Below are positions 45,414 to 57,689 of a stretch of 64,000 nucleotides of DNA, one piece after another. Location of the stretch: assembly GCF_000204055.1 (NCBI RefSeq), contig NW_006768882.1, positions 1 to 64,000 of the forward strand, written 5' to 3'. The notes beneath the pieces were generated by a model that was not told the origin of the DNA, searched no databases, and saw nothing but the letters and a program-made list of their open reading frames with translations. Each line of letters begins with the position of its first letter. Positions within the stretch are counted from its first letter, which is position 1. The translations under genes were made by a program, and so were the position numbers. Source of the stretch: Melampsora larici-populina 98AG31. Its lineage: Eukaryota; Basidiomycota; Pucciniomycetes; Pucciniales; Melampsoraceae.

Positions 45414-46401
45414 TGTCAGCCCTGAGTACATACACATGTACCCAAAGACTAACTTGTAAATATAAATATTACTCATAAAACTCAAGTACATGTATATATA
45501 TCTTAGAAACATATGTAACATGTAATAAAATATGTATAAAACACTAATTACATATATACGTAGTCAAGAACCAATATGTAACATATAAGATTACACACAA
45601 AAACAATAGTAACATCTCATAACTCAGTATCATGAATTAAAAATGCTTATATTGCATAAAACACTTAATGATTACTGAACATAACATTAAGTGTAAGTAA
45701 TTTTAAAAATAATAAAAATAATAATTATAAACCTAATATTGTAACACTTGTGTATATCACAATATTAGGTTTAGAGAGCTGAATATATAAACCAAAACTC
45801 AGTTCATCCTCAGAGAAGAAACCAAGTTTTTACATACCACTTTCTAAAGAACCATCAAGAGTTCAAATAGAATAAAAATCAAGAGTATTACAAATAGTAA
45901 TACTAGTGATTCATTCTATCTACCTTGATCTTTCCTGACTAGATCCTAGTAAGTTATAACACTTCACTTCTGGATCCTCTACTTCCCCTAAGTAGTTTAT
46001 ATACTAGGTTGGTGACCTACAAGTTAATAACAAATTAGGTTGGTGACCTCTGAGAGATAACCAAGATAGTGATCTTATTAATCACTCTTTATCCTGTTAC
46101 TGAAAGTATACTGGAGAACTTTGGGATCCAGTTCTCAGTATAATATTAAATTATAAATGAAAACCTCTTCTTAAAGAGTCAACTAACTGTAGTCTGCCAG
46201 GATTTGTCCCAGCAGACTCTTAGTTGTTTAATTATAATTCATCCCTCTCACTCTCCTCTCATCTACCTCTCATCCTCCATCCTTGATTGTACCTAGTTAT
46301 ATCCTGAAATATAATAACAACTTATTATAATTCATTACCTACCAGTCCTAGTACCACATTGAGTGAGAGTAGCCTCTTCCAAAAGAGTCACTACCCTCAC
46401 A
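45414..46401. mobile_element. Solo LTR-B in MULE transposase
   Basis: 988 bp, TGTCAGCCCTGAG...CTACCCTCACA, with TTGGT on both sides (45409-45413 and 46402-46406). Same family as LTR-A. It interrupts the MULE frame after HIVGT; reading across with one target copy continues in the same frame as TNRSFTVAM. Confidence 0.9.
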
Positions 46402-48540
46402 TTGGTAGTGCCAACAATGTGTAGTAAGGGTAAATTGAATCGGTTGGTCTTTTATGTACAGTCAAGGCTTAGAACAGTTGGAAATTGTTGAGCTAGGACT
46501 ATAGCTGAAGGGCTTGCAAAGAACAGGTTAAGAAGAGTTCCGTTGGGGGATGTGAGAGTCCTGTGGGCCCAATTATTTGCCGTTATCAAGTCAAAGAGCC
46601 TTGGAATAGGCGTCCTCCCATTTAGCCACGTGTCCCTCAGACAAGACCTTGCGTTATGAATATCCCGGACTAGAGGCTGAGATCCTGGTTTGACGTGGAT
46701 CATGTTACAAATCTGGGCAGGGCGACATCCGAGAGAAGAGAAAAAATTGATTTGCTCCATGATTTTGGGTGGAAAATGTTGATACATGGCAAGATTGTGG
46801 GGTTTCTTGAAGGCTGGGTGATTATGCTTGTGTTTGACAGTATTCTTCTTGTCTTGAGTGACAATCCATCTATCTATGCCCACACAATAGTTAAGTGATA
46901 TCTTGAAAAGACAGCCTGTCTCCTTCATAGAGGTTGTCCGTCTCTCTGCCACAGATGCCATACAATGACCAAGGGAACAGCAAAGATAAATCCAAACCGT
47001 GTGCTGGTGTTTGATTTTGTGGCTTTTGATAGCCAGCGCATAGCCCTGATGGTGTGCAGCAGCATTCATATACATAAGTCCGTTTTCCATCTTGATAAAG
47101 GCCTTCCCAACTCTGGGTGCTTGTAACAAACAAACGGGTAGAGCTCCTACATACAGAGGCGGACAAGATGAGATGTTAGCATACGGTAAAGCTTATTACA
47201 ATTCCAATCAAAGTTCAAAACTTACCAATTGGTGGCCAATCTGTGTCACATTTGTTTTGAATGAGATCAACAGCCGCCACAAGATCCTGTCCTTTGGCAG
47301 TGTTGTTGACGGGGTCATCAGTCATCATTACTGTGTCAGTAGTTTCCGTTTGAGTAGGACCAGGGAAGCTAGAGTTGATAAGTTGAGCCGTAGTTTCTTG
47401 AGAATTAGTGGGATTGGTGGATGTGGAAACCAAAATTTGAGACTGAGCGGCTGTTGCAGTGCCGGATATTGTCACGGTAGAAGAAGTGGTGAGAGTATCC
47501 TTGGGAGGACTGTTAATCGAGTTTGATTGATTCAAATGGAAGGCATCAGGATGGTGGTAAGGAGGATAGGAAGTGTTTGCAGGAGGGTGATGAGGAAGGA
47601 AGGTGTTCACAGGACTTTGTTGATAACGGTTGAAAGTGTGAAAGTGTTGATAATGGTTGGGGGGTTGTGGGTAAGCAGTAGGTAGTTGATGATAAGGTGG
47701 CATTGGAAAAGGTGGATAACTTGATGGTACAGGATACACATACGGATCAAGAGGATTCACTTAAGGATTCTGAGCTGCAAGGGGATGATAAGGATACTGG
47801 ATGCCAGGAGGGGGAAACCAATAGAGGGGGTTTGGAGGTTGTGTAAAGTGTGGTTGATTGGGAGCAAAATTTGGATTAGGCTGGCCACCCTTGGATGATG
47901 AATCAGGCTGGGCAGCAGGACCCTTGGAGGACGTGTTAGATATTGGAAGTGGGGAATGTGGGGTTGGAGCGGACATAGTAATGTAAGTAGAAGGTTCAAT
48001 TGGAGTGGGCAGATGTGTGATTGAATTGCAAAAAGGGTTGATGTATGTATCTGTGAATGCGGTGTGGGACAATTAATGGTGGGTTGGTAGGGGGGTGTTG
48101 CAGGTTTAAATAGAAAGGAAATGTGAAGATAGGACAAGCAAAAAGGAAACTTAAAATGACGGACGAGGACGAAGGCGGTCATGATCAACAAGATTGTCCT
48201 CGTTATGTACATTGCTTCTACCTCTAGCTCTGTTGTGGCCAAATGGTCCATGCAGATAGGGGCCGGTCCGGGCACAGGAGATCTAAGACACCCTTGCTCT
48301 CTCTTTTGAGGAGCCCTTGAGAGAGTCTAGGTTGAAAGTGTAGCCCAGCGATGGAAAGTAGGGCATGGAAGTGTAAAACATCAGGCTGCGAGATGATTTC
48401 GAGCCCAAACAAGTAGCCCTCAAGGTCCGAGTCCGGCTAAATTTAACAAAATGCAGTCGGGTATTGTTTGGTCTCTCGGGTAATACCCCAAAACAAGCGG
48501 GCTACGGGGATTTCTCAAGCGGGCTCAAAATAGTGGGATC

Positions 48541-49982
48541 CTAAACTTTAATACAAAAATTATTCCTATTAACTCCTTTACGGATCTCTTCTTTAGGCCA
48601 TTTAACATTTCTTTGAATCACACCATTACCATTTGTTCCAGAACGTTGAGTCAACCAAAAAGTAAGTTTAGATGAATTATGTTGTTTGAGAGATACGAAA
48701 CCTAGTGAATTGAGAATTGATTTGAATCTGTTTGAGTCTAGATATCTTGAGTTTTCTACACATGCTAAAGGTAAGACTATGTATAGATATCCAAATGGTT
48801 TTAGGTATTGATGAGCGTGTTTTATCATCTCGCCTAGAATTCGTATTCAACAATTTAAAAAAGATCAAGATCAGTTTTGTTTTCGATTTCCCAACTGAAT
48901 GGTTGGAATGCTTTTGATTTGTATGAAGAAATGGATGACGGACTTCGTTGTTTAAGATCACCTACAAAGTTTAATACTAAACTGAGACCAATCACATCAA
49001 ACTTTTCTTCTGGAATTGGAAACTTCATAAAATCGTACTTTGAAACTTTTGATGTATCTTGAGGATTGAGATCGATAGAAGTAGTTTTAATCCAAGGAAA
49101 TTTTTCATAAGACGTTCCTGAGATAGCGCCCACATCCAATAGAGTAATCTTTTGATAAGATGAGATGGTTCGATCAGTTTACCAATCAAAAATCATCGAG
49201 CTAAAGATCCCATCTCCTGAATTGAGTAGATAACCTACATTCTTCTTACCCCCTAAATGTTCCTGTAAAGCTTTCGCACACCATTTACCGGTCTCTCCAC
49301 CTTTTTCTTTAGAACCAGCATAACTAGAAGCAGCTTGATAAGTTTTCAAACCACCTAATTGTGCTTGTTGTTTTAAGATTTGTTTTCGTTGGATCGGATC
49401 TGTTGTACGTGCTAAAGTTTTTTCTAATGTATGAAATTCACTTATAAGAGCTGATGTACGTTTGTAAGATTGTGGAATCTTTTTGGAACATTCTTGCCAA
49501 AGTTTAGCTTGGTCTGGAGCTTTTTGTGAAGACGTAGATGGGTTTGTTGATTTCGATTTGATGCTCGTGGATTTGGTTTTGAGAGACTGTGATCTTAGGG
49601 ATGATTTCTTTTTTGAATCACGCAGGTTTGTGATTTTAGAAATATGTATATTATTGTTAGTGCCTGCGGGAGAGGTAGCAGACCTCGATGTTGAAGAGTG
49701 CAAGGTGTCCATGGTTTCGGTAGAGTGACATTGGGAGGGTACTGTCTCGTTCGTTGCAATCCTTGAATTAAGATTTACGCTGGACCGCGATGCTTTTTCA
49801 GAATGTGAGCAATTATCGTCGATTGATGAAGCATCTGCTTTGAATGAGTTACTAGGATATTTTTCCTGTGACTGTGATGTCTTCCTCGACAGTTCTTTCT
49901 TTCGACGAGCAAGGACGGAAGCTTGAAGACTCTTGCTTGGAGTTTTGTGCAGAGGTTTTCTATGACGAGATGATTTGGCCAT
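48541..49982 (-). CDS. BMT2: 25S rRNA adenine-N1 methyltransferase Bmt2
   Basis: Minus exons: 49239..49982, 48944..49148, 48541..48833, total 413 residues. Introns: 90 nt (GTAGGT...AAAAG) and 110 nt (GTCCGT...TCTAG). The basic Ser-rich N-terminus precedes the family block GLKTYQAASSYAGSKEKGGETGKW, then LLDVGAISGTSY (SAM-binding start), TTSIDLNPQD, FDVIGLSLVLNFV and LKPFGYLYIVLPLACVENSRY. Bmt2 adds the m1A mark to 25S rRNA in the nucleolus (family knowledge). Without the first intron a TAA would interrupt the frame, so that splice is needed. The stop codon TAG uses two bases of the target duplication and the last base of the MULE at 48541. Gene shares a divergent promoter with UTP11. Confidence 0.85.
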
Positions 49983-50316
49983 TGCAATTGATTCTCGATA
50001 AATTTCTGGTGTAGATATATTTACGTTCTGAACGAATGAAGAGTTGAGACTTGGTATTTAACTTCAAGTGCTGAGCAGATTCGTGTTTGCTTTAAAATGG
50101 TATAGTTGATTGACTTTTTTTGTGAAAAAGGTGTGTATCGAGTAAGATCCGGGTCGACAGCGGTACCGAGGCCGAAAGACAGTGCTCGGTCTCACTCGGT
50201 CACATGACATGGACACTTTTCACCGAAACTAAATTTTCAAAACCTTCCACTTCTCTTCACCACAAAAACAACAACACCACTACTGCTCAACCGATAAACC
50301 TCAAAAAACAAACAAA
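49983..50316. promoter_or_regulatory. Divergent promoter of BMT2 and UTP11
   Basis: Only 334 bp separate the two start codons. AAATTTTCA at 50231-50239 resembles the RRPE motif of yeast ribosome-biogenesis promoters. The UTP11 leader just before the ATG is A/C-rich (AACAACACCACTAC, CAAAAAACAAACAAA). Co-expression is an inference from gene functions and layout. Confidence 0.55.
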
Positions 50317-51676
50317 ATGGCAAGATACAAGCTAGATATACAAAAACGACAACATCGAGAACGAGCCCAACCTCTTCAAAGGGAAAGGCTCGGTTTACTT
50401 GAAAAACATAAAGATTATGTAAAACGAGCAAGAGATTATCATTCAAAACAAGATCGAATCAAAAAATTAAGAGAAAAAGCTGCATTAAAGAATCCAGATG
50501 AATTTTATTTTGAAATGATTAAATCTAGTACTGAAAAAGGTGTTCATGTTAGAAGTCGTGGAAATAAAGCTTTGGATAACGATTTGGTGGTTCTTTTGAA
50601 AACTCAAGATTTTAATTATGTTAAAACTTGTAGGGCTATTGAAGAAAAAGTAAGCATGGTTCACTTTTCTTTTGCATAATTTAGTGAAGATTAAAGACAA
50701 ATTAATACGGTCGAAATGTTTTGACTTGTTTTCTTTTCAGAAAGTTAATAAAATTAGAGAACAATTAGGTTCAATGGTAAATGCAATCTCACCAGATGAT
50801 AGCGAACATGATGAAATCCGAAATGAAATTTTGAAATTCATTCAACAAGACACAACAGCCATTTCTGCTGCAAACAAAGAAGATGATGGAAGTGCTGAAG
50901 AAGATAATTCAACGCTATCTGCTTCTGGGAAAAAGACAATCTTTGTGGATTCAGTTGAAGAAGGTTCGTCTATCAAATCTTTTGAAAGAAGTGTATCATT
51001 TTGAAAACCTTGAACTGATTTAAAACTGATCAACTTTCTTTTAGTTCGTAATTTTGAACAAATCCGAAATAAGAAAAGAAAGTCTTCAATAAGTAGTTCA
51101 CAGCGCAATTTACCAATTGCTTCTACATCTACATCTCACTCCTCCACGAGGTCGGTGAAACACAAATCAGGCTCTACATCAACAAACGACACTGAAACCG
51201 ATCTTGCTGAACAGAAACTCGAAGCTGATGTATGTGGTCATATCCTTCTAGACTTCTCTAATCACTCTACTGACTTTTGACGATATACTACACAGCGACA
51301 CATGAGAAAACTCTTGGGTAATCTCAAATCTCGACTTACTAGACTACGTACACTTCAAAAAGCAGAACGTGAACTCGAACTTAAACGAGCCTTGATGGGT
51401 AACGGATCGAAATTTTTGAAGAACAGTGTGCAAAAGAAAAAAGCTTTACCCAGTGGTAGAGATTTAAGCTGGTATGATAAACTTGATCGAAATGATTTGA
51501 TTGAAGAACAAGATGAAAAAGAAAGATTAGCAAAACTCAATGAAGGTATCAAGACAGGTGCTACAGTTTGGGTGAGTTTTTCAAATTGATTCAGACTTTT
51601 GTGGGGGTTTTCTTGCCAAACTTAACGATCATCAATGTCCTTTTTTTAGAAATGGAAAGCTGAGAGGAAAAGGTGA
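50317..51676 (+). CDS. UTP11: U3 snoRNA-associated protein Utp11 (SSU processome)
   Basis: Five exons: 50317..50649, 50741..50963, 51045..51229, 51296..51571, 51650..51676; 347 residues, all GT-AG. The start MARYKLDIQKRQHRERAQP, the block LGLLEKHKDYVKRARDYHSKQDRIKKLREKA and the end TVWKWKAERKR are the hallmarks of Utp11. The middle is acidic and Ser-rich (SAEEDNSTLS). Utp11 works in the SSU processome for 18S rRNA maturation in the nucleolus (family knowledge). The gene looks intact. Confidence 0.95.
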
Positions 51677-52762
51677 TTGAACATATGTGCTTGATAAATT
51701 ACCGCATACCCTATTATTACCCCTTTTGAGTTCTCTTGACTTGTAACTTTAATTCAACTTATATTGTTCTGCGACATAGTCATTTGTTCTTTTTTGCTTG
51801 GTGCCTATCAGGCTTTTGACGAATCTATTCTTGAAATTGACTTCACGTGAAGTCGGTAAGATGATACCATTGGCATCGGTGATTGTTCGACCGATCTTCA
51901 CCCAGGTTTTTTGCTTGAATATCATATCAGCCCGGTTGATGCCCAAAAGAGAACTTACCAAAGACTTGGTGCGTCCATAGCGGTGGGTCACTTATACGTG
52001 GACGCGGTTCACCAGACACAAATTCAACAATGTCTTTATAAATCTAGTAAAACTGAAAACCAAAGAAATTGAGCAGATGCCAGTTGGTCCACAGATTCAG
52101 AAAGAAACACATATTATTATTCAAAGCCGAAATACAGTTCCACAGATATTAATCCAAGATACAGTCAAAAAAACACTTCAGAAACAAAGTCACAACTAAT
52201 CTTCTCGAGTCTCCTTGACCCGTTATTAGGTTGGGCTTTTCCCGATTCTTTCCTTTGAGAAATCGAAATTTGATCAAGTGGAGAGCAAAGATCCAGTACA
52301 GATGATGGTTTCAGACAGAGTCCAATACAAATTAAAGATCTACATAACTTGAGAATAATACACACTAGCACACATTCCAACCAATGGATCAGAATAAGAC
52401 AACAACAATACTGCTTGAGAAAGCGTTTAGCTGGTTCTCTTCAACCTCTAATCAGAAGAAGAGAAGCTGGTACAAAACACGGAAGGGGGTCGAGGTTTTA
52501 TAAGTTATAGGAAATGAAAGTGATTATCAGGTATCATGGAAATTTAAAAGAATCCGGAAGAAGATAAAACAAAAGGCGCTTCATGCTTGTTGGCCCAGAT
52601 AGTGAGGAAAAAGATCAAACTTCGAGTCAGGAGAAAAGTATTTGAATTGTTAAACCAAGGACATTCATGCATCACAGCTATTCAACAAACACCATATCAG
52701 CATTCATCGTTAGATACACAGCTCAAAAAAAATGCGCTCACTTGAAACTCTTTCTTAGAAAC
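51677..52762. other. Convergent 3' region of UTP11 and the bZIP gene
   Basis: No coding region of a recognisable family. Minus-strand open stretches (for example 51749-51991) lack family resemblance and splice support. Probably 3' UTRs and spacer. Confidence 0.4.
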
Positions 52763-54397
52763 TTAAGATGGAAGTGAACTTTCTGGATGAATGGAGTTGA
52801 TCGAAGGATCAAAGGCAGATGAGATTGTTGAAGCCTCAGGCTGTGTAGAAGAGCGAGATTCGAAGCCAAAGTAAGATCCAGGCACCTGATAAGATGAGTG
52901 AGGGTTTTGAGGGCTCTCTTGAGTGGCTGAAACAAAGCTCCAAGGGTTGGATGACTTGAGTCCTAAGACATCCTGAGGAGATATGCCCATAGGCTGCAAT
53001 GGCATAAAATGAGAAAAGTAAGGCGGATACTCGTATTGAAGATCTGATGTAGAGTATGTCGAGTTGGCAATACTGATGTCACTACTTCCACTCGTGCTAC
53101 TTTTCCGAATTTGAGCCGCATTTTCGAACGTGTCATCACCTACGGGGTATCGATGGGAAGCAACCGGCGATATTGACGGTGAGTGCGGAGAGTAGGGCTC
53201 GAAGAAACTTGATGAATGATCTTTCGCATTCGTCAGCATGGTCTTTGGTAAAAAAGACGTGAGCGGGATGGTGGGATCCAGGATGCTCCGAGATGATTGC
53301 TTAGGACTGAGGTCTAATGTACTCATTGTAGCGATCGGTTTTGTGATAGTGGGAGACATCTTGAATACATTGTCTGTTGGTGGAAGTGAAAACAAGGATG
53401 GTGCTCCGGAGCTGTCCTTTGTTTTCTTGAGATGAGGAAATTCAAATCTAGATCGGTCCTCGTCGTCACCGTCACTGACCTCCTGAAGAGAACGTTTTCT
53501 AGGTCGCGACACGGGTATATAACGTTCTCGTTCACGCGTTAGATTCGGATTGGTCGGTAAGACTGAAGTATAAGGAACCATAGGTGAGGTCACGTTCCTG
53601 TCCCCATCGCTCAAATCAGTTGTCCCATGAATCGTATCATCTTCGCTACTCCAGTCGCCGATGTTGACCACGTCTGGCTTGATACTGTTTGGATGGGGCG
53701 ATGTACCGTTGACGCGATGCAACGTACCGAAATCGATGCTATGACGCTCATGGTGAAAAACGGAAGAGGGAGGATTGAATGTCGAAGGCCCTTGTGAGAA
53801 GATATTGGATGCTGAGCCGTATGTCCCTCCACTGAAACATCTGGAGAGCGACGAAATGGGCACAGACTGTCGGCGACGAGTAGTGCCCATGCTTTGCTTT
53901 TTCAATCTCGTGTTTTCATTTCTCAACCTGAGGAGAAAACAAGAGTAAAGTGTTCGATGAGTACGAAATTCTAGAGGACAACATCCCAAGGTTTCAAGCA
54001 GCGCATCCCAAAGACATGATAACTTACTCTTGCACCATTCGCGTCAATCTATCGATCTCCTTCTGTCTTCTGTCTAATTCGGCGGCCTGGGCAGCATCTT
54101 GTTGCAGCCGTCGTTCACGCAGCTGCCTCTGAGCGATCCTGTTCTGTTCTTTTCGGCGCTGGATTATGATTGAGATAATCCCGGAAAAAGTTGGTATGAG
54201 TAAAGTGATAGTAGGGCGAACCAGATCATTGCGCACCTCTGAGCTCCGCTGACCATAGGGAGGAAGATCAGGTGAGTCGACTAAGGCTGCAACATATGGA
54301 AAGTTAAAGAATAGTGATGAGAAAGGGGAAAATTTGTTTTCATCGATGAGATGCGAAGCCGTCAAGTTTGGATAATCAACCTACGTTGGCGAGGCAT
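52763..54397 (-). CDS. bZIP transcription factor
   Basis: Minus exons: 54385..54397 (13 nt), 54237..54286, 54028..54158, 52763..53927; 452 residues. The basic region RRKEQNRIAQRQLRERR (about residues 22-38) has the N-X2-AQ-X2-LR layout near that of Yap/AP-1-type factors. A leucine-zipper-like heptad follows (AELDRRQKEIDRLTRMVQELRNENTRLKKQ). The remaining 370 residues are Ser/Pro-rich and disordered, with a basic patch RPRKRSLQEVSDGD. No Cys-rich redox domain of Yap1 is visible. The first exon is only MPRQ plus one base, an inference from splice frames; a longer upstream exon is possible. Likely nuclear. Confidence 0.8.
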
Positions 54398-57300
54398 ACT
54401 GTGATGAGTAAGATTACTTGAAAATTTGTCTATCTTTGGTCAAAGTTAACTTTTGATGAGCTAGAAGGAAAACCAAAGGACAGCGAGATAAGTGAAGCGT
54501 GGGTTTGACCAAGCAAAGGGCCTCAAGGATAATTATTAATTCAATGGATAACTTTGTGCGAAAAGGATGACAAGATTTTGCGGAGGTTTAGAAGAACGCG
54601 TGTATAGAGGATGTAAATACGAGACACACGCCAATAAGGAACAAACAAGTGGTGGTATGTAGACCAAATATAAGAATTCACCTCCTGGATGATCCGTCCT
54701 TCTGCTGGCGATAGGGTCAATCAGTGTTATAAGAATATTCAATTCCCTCATTTCCTTTGACACTCTCTCGCCGCATTTAGCCCGATCAAAACGCTGAGGT
54801 TCCCGTGGCGGAGTTGAACTGAGATAGAGCCCGATAGAAACACGGTCTGTATCGTCTCGTAGGTCAGCTTTCGGTTCATCATCATCATCCCCACTCTATC
54901 CATCTGTGTTCCTTCAATTTACCAATAGAGGATCTGAGATTTGGAAGTTTCTTTATTAAAATTAGGTCTCGCCCAACACAACGGATATCTGTTACCTGGA
55001 CATTAATTTTGATTTTGGTAAATCCTTCTTCTTCCCTCGAAGTTCATCTTTGGTGAATGACTTTACATGCAACTGATATCACCTGCGCCACTTTTGTTTC
55101 TTATATGGAAACCTTTACATTGTTACTAAACTCTTCAGCTGAGTCTATGTTTCATTGTCAGCATTAATCAAATAGTTAACCTATGCGCGTTCCTTCCTTA
55201 TCGATGATCTTCAATCGGGGATTAATACAATATGCGGGTGGTACGATCCCTTTACCCACATCTCCCCGAAAAAGTGGCTTCAAATGTTCCAATGGAAGGA
55301 GAATATTTGAAGACTATTCAATTCTGTTTGTATTTAAGTAGCCTAATTAAAAACCTTAACATACGAGAATGTCTTTGACGCAGTGATAGACCGTTCGGTC
55401 GAGAGGCTTGCTTTGAAAAGGATGGTAATGTATACATCTGGGGAAAAGTGATACAACAGTATAAGTTCTGAACAGAATGGTTGCTCTATGTGCCTGAATT
55501 TTCTCCGTAAAACACAATTGAAACCTGCAGAAATGTTATGAAGTAATTTGCTTTATTTGAATTTGCCCGTGACCAGCGCTGTATGTCTGGTGTTGGACCA
55601 AAACTGGATGTCATTTTCTTCTCCTAGGGTAGAGAGGCCCATTAGCTATGTACCCGATATGAAGTCATCGAGGCCGACAAATTTCCGGGACGCTTTGTCT
55701 TGCTGCTTGCAGCTTGCTCACGACTGACGAATCCGATAAGTACCGTATTGTCAGAATGCCCTTGAATCCTTGAATGGTCGTTATTATTCATGACTCACAG
55801 AGAACCGCGATGGTATCGAACCGCGATGGTATCGAACCGCGATGGTATCGAACCGCGATGGTATCTACGTTCTTCCGATCCTTTCGGGCTGCAGGATGAG
55901 GTTTTTTACGGGGCGCTCTTTACCTTACCTTAACTATTCTCTTGAGATAAGTATGATGAAGTATGATGACTGAATTGAACAGCTGAATGATGTTGGACGA
56001 AACTCGAATTTCGTTTTGAGAAAGTCAGACAATGACTTGACCCCCAAACTTACGTGCCACAACACTATCGTAACCCGTGCTAGAGGATAGTCAGCAGGCG
56101 AGCAGCATATTGCATTACCATCCTCTATAAGGAGCTATAAGGATGCTGATTTGCCGATTGAAGAATTTTCGAATTTGTTACTTAAAACCTTGATTACGCC
56201 ATTCCAATGCCACCTATTCGGCCCATTGTATGAAAGCATCATTTATACAAGCCATAATTGATGCGCCAAAAGAATCAAACGCGTAGATCCGCACTCTCGG
56301 GCATTTTTGGTGCTACGATGTATGCTTACCCCGGTACAATATGACACAATTTTGGGGAACACGACTTCTGTACCAAGTCAGAGAACTCTATTAAGCTTTT
56401 TCGGTTGAGCGCTCAAGTTGTATGGAAGAGGATCAGCGTGACTTGCCATTTTTGGTGTGGTTGAACCAGTGCTGAGACTTGCATCATGATGAACTCGATC
56501 TATTCAGTATCTGGGGACAACTGGATGATTCTTCTTTCTCATTCAAAGGCTCACACAGTCGAGGTTTTGATGCTCCATGTACACAAGTCGAGTCATTCTT
56601 GACGACTGAACTCAAGGCATTGAATTCATAGACAATGTGGACATAACATTTCGGATCACATTTCGGATCCAAAAAGGTGAAACAAAACCCTTCACATAGA
56701 TGGCCGTAAGGAGACAAATTGTAGTAGCTTTGCAAATATCACTTCCAACATGGTTATGGATGTGAACACAACTTCAAAACTGATCTTAGAAGCATAGCTT
56801 GGTTTGAACAACTAGGATGCGACACTCAAAATTCAAGAACTTGAAACGAAGGCGCCACAAGTCGATACAAGTATAATGGGCAAGCGAGGGAATCGTTCGA
56901 ATCGCGCTATCTAGAATTTCTAGAATGACAGTATGCTCGTGGAACTGAATGATTTTTTGGCAACCGATCAATTCACAGCGCAATAATATAGGAAAGTAAA
57001 TGAGGCTTACTGCAATGACCACCGCAAAAGATACACCCGGGAGATATTGCACAGTATGTAACATATTTAGGACATTTTACATCTCGCTTCTGAAGCCTCG
57101 TCTGGGGATTTCAGAGTCAATAATATCATCAGTGCGGAGAATTAGATGCGATCCTCGTTGTCAAAGGGCGATCAAGGACGCACACTGGGTGAGGGTGCAA
57201 CAGTTCCAAACAGAAAGAGAGCCAAAAACTGCGTAACAACAATTGCGATAACAAGGTGTGGCTATAAGGGCGCATCTTAGTCAGTTGAAGAAGCAAGGGG

Positions 57301-57689
57301 CACTAAGTGGAAATCACAAACCATATCTTCGCGCTTAGACACTTGAGCTCTAGAATTGAGAAGGGTATGTAAGAAAACAATTGGAGAGGAAGACGGAAGT
57401 TATGCGTTATACATAGTCCGGATGGAGAGAATATCTTTATCAAAGCCAAACAAAGTTCTATAGCGCTGAGAACGAAAGCTTTTGTGGGAGCAGGGGACAA
57501 CGCTCAATGAGAGGACTATGTATTTATGTGATTGAGCTCAGCTATTTCTACCTCGCGATACTAGAGGCAATCTGGTTACCCCCCGCCAGACAGTCGGTTA
57601 GTTTTTGGTGACATTGTTGTTGTGATCGACTTCGTCATTGTTATGTGAATTACAAGTTTTATTGGTGTTGCGATTGGATTCGTCATTCA
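54398..57689. other. 3.3 kb without a recognised gene
   Basis: The near part is the bZIP promoter side. Open stretches at 56484-57500 are short and have no family resemblance. The only clear structure is the 16-bp tandem repeat at 55802-55865. Confidence 0.4.
55802..55865 (+). repeat. 16-bp tandem repeat, four copies
   Basis: GAACCGCGATGGTATC repeated four times without a difference. The reversed unit includes GATACCATCGCGG. Perfect identity suggests recent expansion; it could bind a regulator but nothing shows that. Confidence 0.9.

Larger units (their letters stand above)
42138..48072 (-). pseudogene. MULE transposase (Pro-rich, FAR1, MULE core, SWIM, zinc knuckle), degraded
   Basis: Minus strand, N to C: Pro-rich leader 48072..about 47227 with a TAA at 47761-47763; after an intron ending near 47154, a FAR1-like domain (HHQGYALAIKSHK, KHKHNHPAF) and the core entry VLSLDCT, where TAA (46452-46454) replaces the expected Tyr before KTNRFNLPLLH. 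LTR-B cuts here. The frame resumes at 45413 (TNRSFTVAMCFLSSKLKAQ, TAA at 45348, KWALTKLKEV) and passes the catalytic-type TDAEPALFNAI. After the MITE, HINLNIAKNCKNKFSDSEW follows in a shifted frame. A SWIM-type block (GLPCSH, DVIHSQWHPV) lies at 44105-44428 and a zinc knuckle (CSYCSGGGHRITTCP) at 42300-42413. Several stops, shifts and inserts make it inactive. Confidence 0.8.
37773..48541 (-). mobile_element. Mutator-like element (MULE) with OTU gene, invaded by four inserts
   Basis: Terminal inverted repeats of about 23 bp start GGATCCCACTATTTTGAGCC at both ends. The 9-bp duplication TAAACTTTA is perfect (37764-37772 and 48542-48550), as expected for Mutator. The minus strand encodes a Pro-rich/FAR1/MULE/SWIM/zinc-knuckle transposase and, further downstream, an OTU-like protein. 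Inserts: solo LTR-A (39430-41656, itself split by a short MULE-type element at 39743-40962), solo LTR-B (45414-46401) and a MITE (44931-45194). Without the inserts the element is about 7.3 kb. It abuts the 3' end of BMT2. Confidence 0.9.

Noticed and set aside
49139..49200. BMT2 as a pseudogene because of an in-frame TAA
   Set aside because: A GTAGGT...AAAAG intron of 90 nt removes the stop in phase 0 and gives the expected family alignment.
51749..51991. 80-residue minus-strand frame downstream of UTP11
   Set aside because: No family resemblance, no splice context; lies in the probable 3' UTR.
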